The notes beneath the pieces are model-generated. The model had not been told where the DNA came from. It was given only the letters and a program-made list of their open reading frames with translations, and did no database searches. DNA of 64,000 nucleotides from Cohnella zeiphila (GTDB lineage Bacteria > Bacillota > Bacilli > Paenibacillales > Paenibacillaceae), in the NCBI RefSeq assembly GCF_014212055.1, contig NZ_JACJVO010000021.1, positions 265,600-329,599 of the forward strand, read 5' to 3'. The position numbers and the translations under genes are program-made. Of this stretch, positions 63,801 to 64,000 are shown piece after piece. Within the stretch, counting starts at the first letter, position 1, and the number at the start of each line of letters is the position of its first letter.

Positions 63801-64000
63801 CGGCGGGCGGCAGCGCCATGGCAGCAGGAGGCTTCACGTACTTCGCGTCGCCGACGATCACGTCGCTTAGCCCAAGCTCCGGTTCGAATGCCGGCGGCAC
63901 GTCGGTTACCGTGACAGGTACGGACTTTACAGGAGCAACAGCGGTAACGTTTGGCGGCACGCCAGCCGATGCGTTCCAAGTAGATTCGGCCACGCAAATC
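60899..64000 (+). CDS. Large S-layer-homology surface protein with IPT/TIG repeats (3' end outside window)
   Basis: At least 1034 residues, open at the window end. TTG start with GGGAGG seven bases upstream, then a signal peptide to about residue 22 (NVFA). Three SLH domains begin near residues 45, 106 and 170, seen as (F/V)SD....W....I......G...G...G.F.P...TR.E, and attach the protein to wall polysaccharide. A beta-rich region (about 205-530) and an FN3-like part (about 540-645) follow, then 84-residue IPT/TIG repeats from residue 648. It is likely an adhesin or matrix protein. Confidence 0.93.
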   Translation, partial: MKSKIMIYVGALVIVMSPSNVFAFSDPLSGSGRELSAVNVTAAGFSDDAQVDVWAKEAIEKVKQLNLMVGYENGDFRPLTNVTRQEAAKVLAGILNLSVAPVKTSSFSDVSVTGWSHPYIEAVKEAGILHGDPDGKFRPNDPITREELAIILVNAVNADIEGKRETLTVADKDVISEWAKDYVGASMDLGLLKGDGTKFNPKNTATREEFAVTIQNLLDYAAKPPVTDLPVINEVADDKVTIDGIEYQVPDNLKGLFNSANEPVLKNARIRMEAADSSINKVTYLEIVNNGQPEGKDNAEFSKDMVLEGNAASIEGDVKVSADYITVKNLVVDGKFEISPLLLHDFYGYHVKVSGDILINGGSPDTVVFEDGDLQHLSVNQSGVHVELRGKSSLSDMTLTADAHIEADPDVSIPQATIADGANHVQLDADVDLLTVSNKNSVDISGTSDIRSLKLNEGSSVSLNTEGTISNLQIVDPKTKLTLSDQTKVAVIHLPNGANVEDLISNYDQVKGQINQVVYDPLVSSGGGSTPIDTQAPIVQNVRSANVSTATADVYLTSNEIGTGYYVVLPESAQAPSVTQIRNGKDNTNSPALSSGSQSLDANAEAVFHLAGLTASTGYKVFVVAADRSGNLSSVESVDVHTIANISAPTIESISPTSGTVAGGTTVTLTGTDFTDATAVTFGGMPAASFQVDSATQITAVAPAGTAGAVDIVVTTPGGSATETGGFTYVAAPTITQLNPTSGSDAGGTSVTITGTGLGSATSVTFDGTPAASFQVDSATQITAVAPAGTAGAVDVVVTTPGGSAMAAEGFTYFASPTITSLSPTTGSNAGGTSVTITGTDFTGATAVTFGGTPAASFQVDSATQITAVAPAGSAGPVDVVVTTPGGSATAAGGFTYFASPTITQLSPTTGSNAGGTSVTITGTDFTGATAVTFGGTPADAFQVDSATQITAVAPAGSAGPVDVVVTTAGGSAMAAGGFTYFASPTITSLSPSSGSNAGGTSVTVTGTDFTGATAVTFGGTPADAFQVDSATQI
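62840..64000 (+). repeat. Tandem 252-bp repeats (IPT/TIG units)
   Basis: Units start at 62840, 63092, 63344, 63596 and 63848, so the period is exactly 252 bases (84 codons), with the last one cut by the window end. Each encodes PTI..L.P..G..AGGT.VT followed by F.VDSATQITAVAPAG. Units 3 to 5 are the most alike, indicating recent duplication or gene conversion. Confidence 0.93.

Noticed and set aside
62792..63997. Long minus-strand frames rich in Arg, Cys or Val/Pro opposite the IPT repeats
   Set aside because: They are mirror readings of a GC-rich repetitive gene, have no ribosome site and repeat with the same 252-base period.
62840..64000. Possible CRISPR array
   Set aside because: The repeats are 252 bases long, contiguous and in-frame coding; no short repeats with unique spacers were seen anywhere in the window.

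Overview
The window reads as Paenibacillaceae DNA (Paenibacillus, Cohnella or a relative). The evidence is an SLH surface protein, a stalk-domain (copper amine oxidase N-terminal-like) protein, a YesM/YesN sensor-regulator pair next to an LplB/YtcP-type sugar importer without its own ATPase, a GerAB germination permease, strong AGGAGG ribosome sites and frequent GTG/TTG starts. No species can be named from the sequence alone.

Bases 1 to about 30500 look like the right-hand part of an integrative conjugative element. A Gram-positive conjugation block comes first (TcpC-like, small membrane protein, TcpE-like, VirB4-like ATPase, VirB6-like channel, M23 cell-wall hydrolase), followed by a D12-class adenine methylase. 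A long colinear Tad/type II-secretion-like block follows: a CpaE-like ATPase, two twin 76-residue proteins, a CpaB/SAF protein, two MinD-like proteins with altered P-loops, a CpaF-like ATPase, a TadB/C-like protein and four small anchored pseudopilin-like proteins. Two secreted proteins close it, one of 1079 residues. Three DnaA-box-like sequences lie just upstream of this block. A series of small accessory genes ends in a nucleotidyltransferase/partner pair boxed by two terminators, then a large serine recombinase. No relaxase or coupling protein is in view; they would have to lie to the left.

Bases 28.4-46.3 kb are an accessory island, AT-rich in its first part. It holds a DUF5131 (Gp37/Gp68) gene beside a three-Cys-motif partner (TcmP) gene, a membrane protein with a CxxC tail, a ParA-like ATPase whose stop overlaps the start of a class III nucleotidyl-cyclase-like protein, and a type I restriction-modification locus ordered hsdM-hsdS-recombinase-hsdS-hsdR. 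The two hsdS genes share direct repeats that bracket the second target-recognition domain, and a third copy of the core lies 3 bp past the recombinase stop. The right edge is a set of broken genes: histidine kinase tail, serine hydrolase with a nonsense codon, and a tRNA-Ala(GGC) 3' fragment ending in CCA, a possible attachment-site scar.

Bases 46.7-64 kb look chromosomal. They hold an aldo/keto reductase with a MerR-type promoter (19-bp spacer around a palindrome) and its MerR regulator, a DNA-ligase remnant, an orphan gerAB, and a carbohydrate locus (AraC regulator, GH29 fucosidase, internally deleted GH42 galactosidase, YesM/YesN, two permeases, binding lipoprotein). The window ends inside an SLH protein with 84-residue IPT/TIG repeats. 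All functional calls come from reading motifs; no database search was run.
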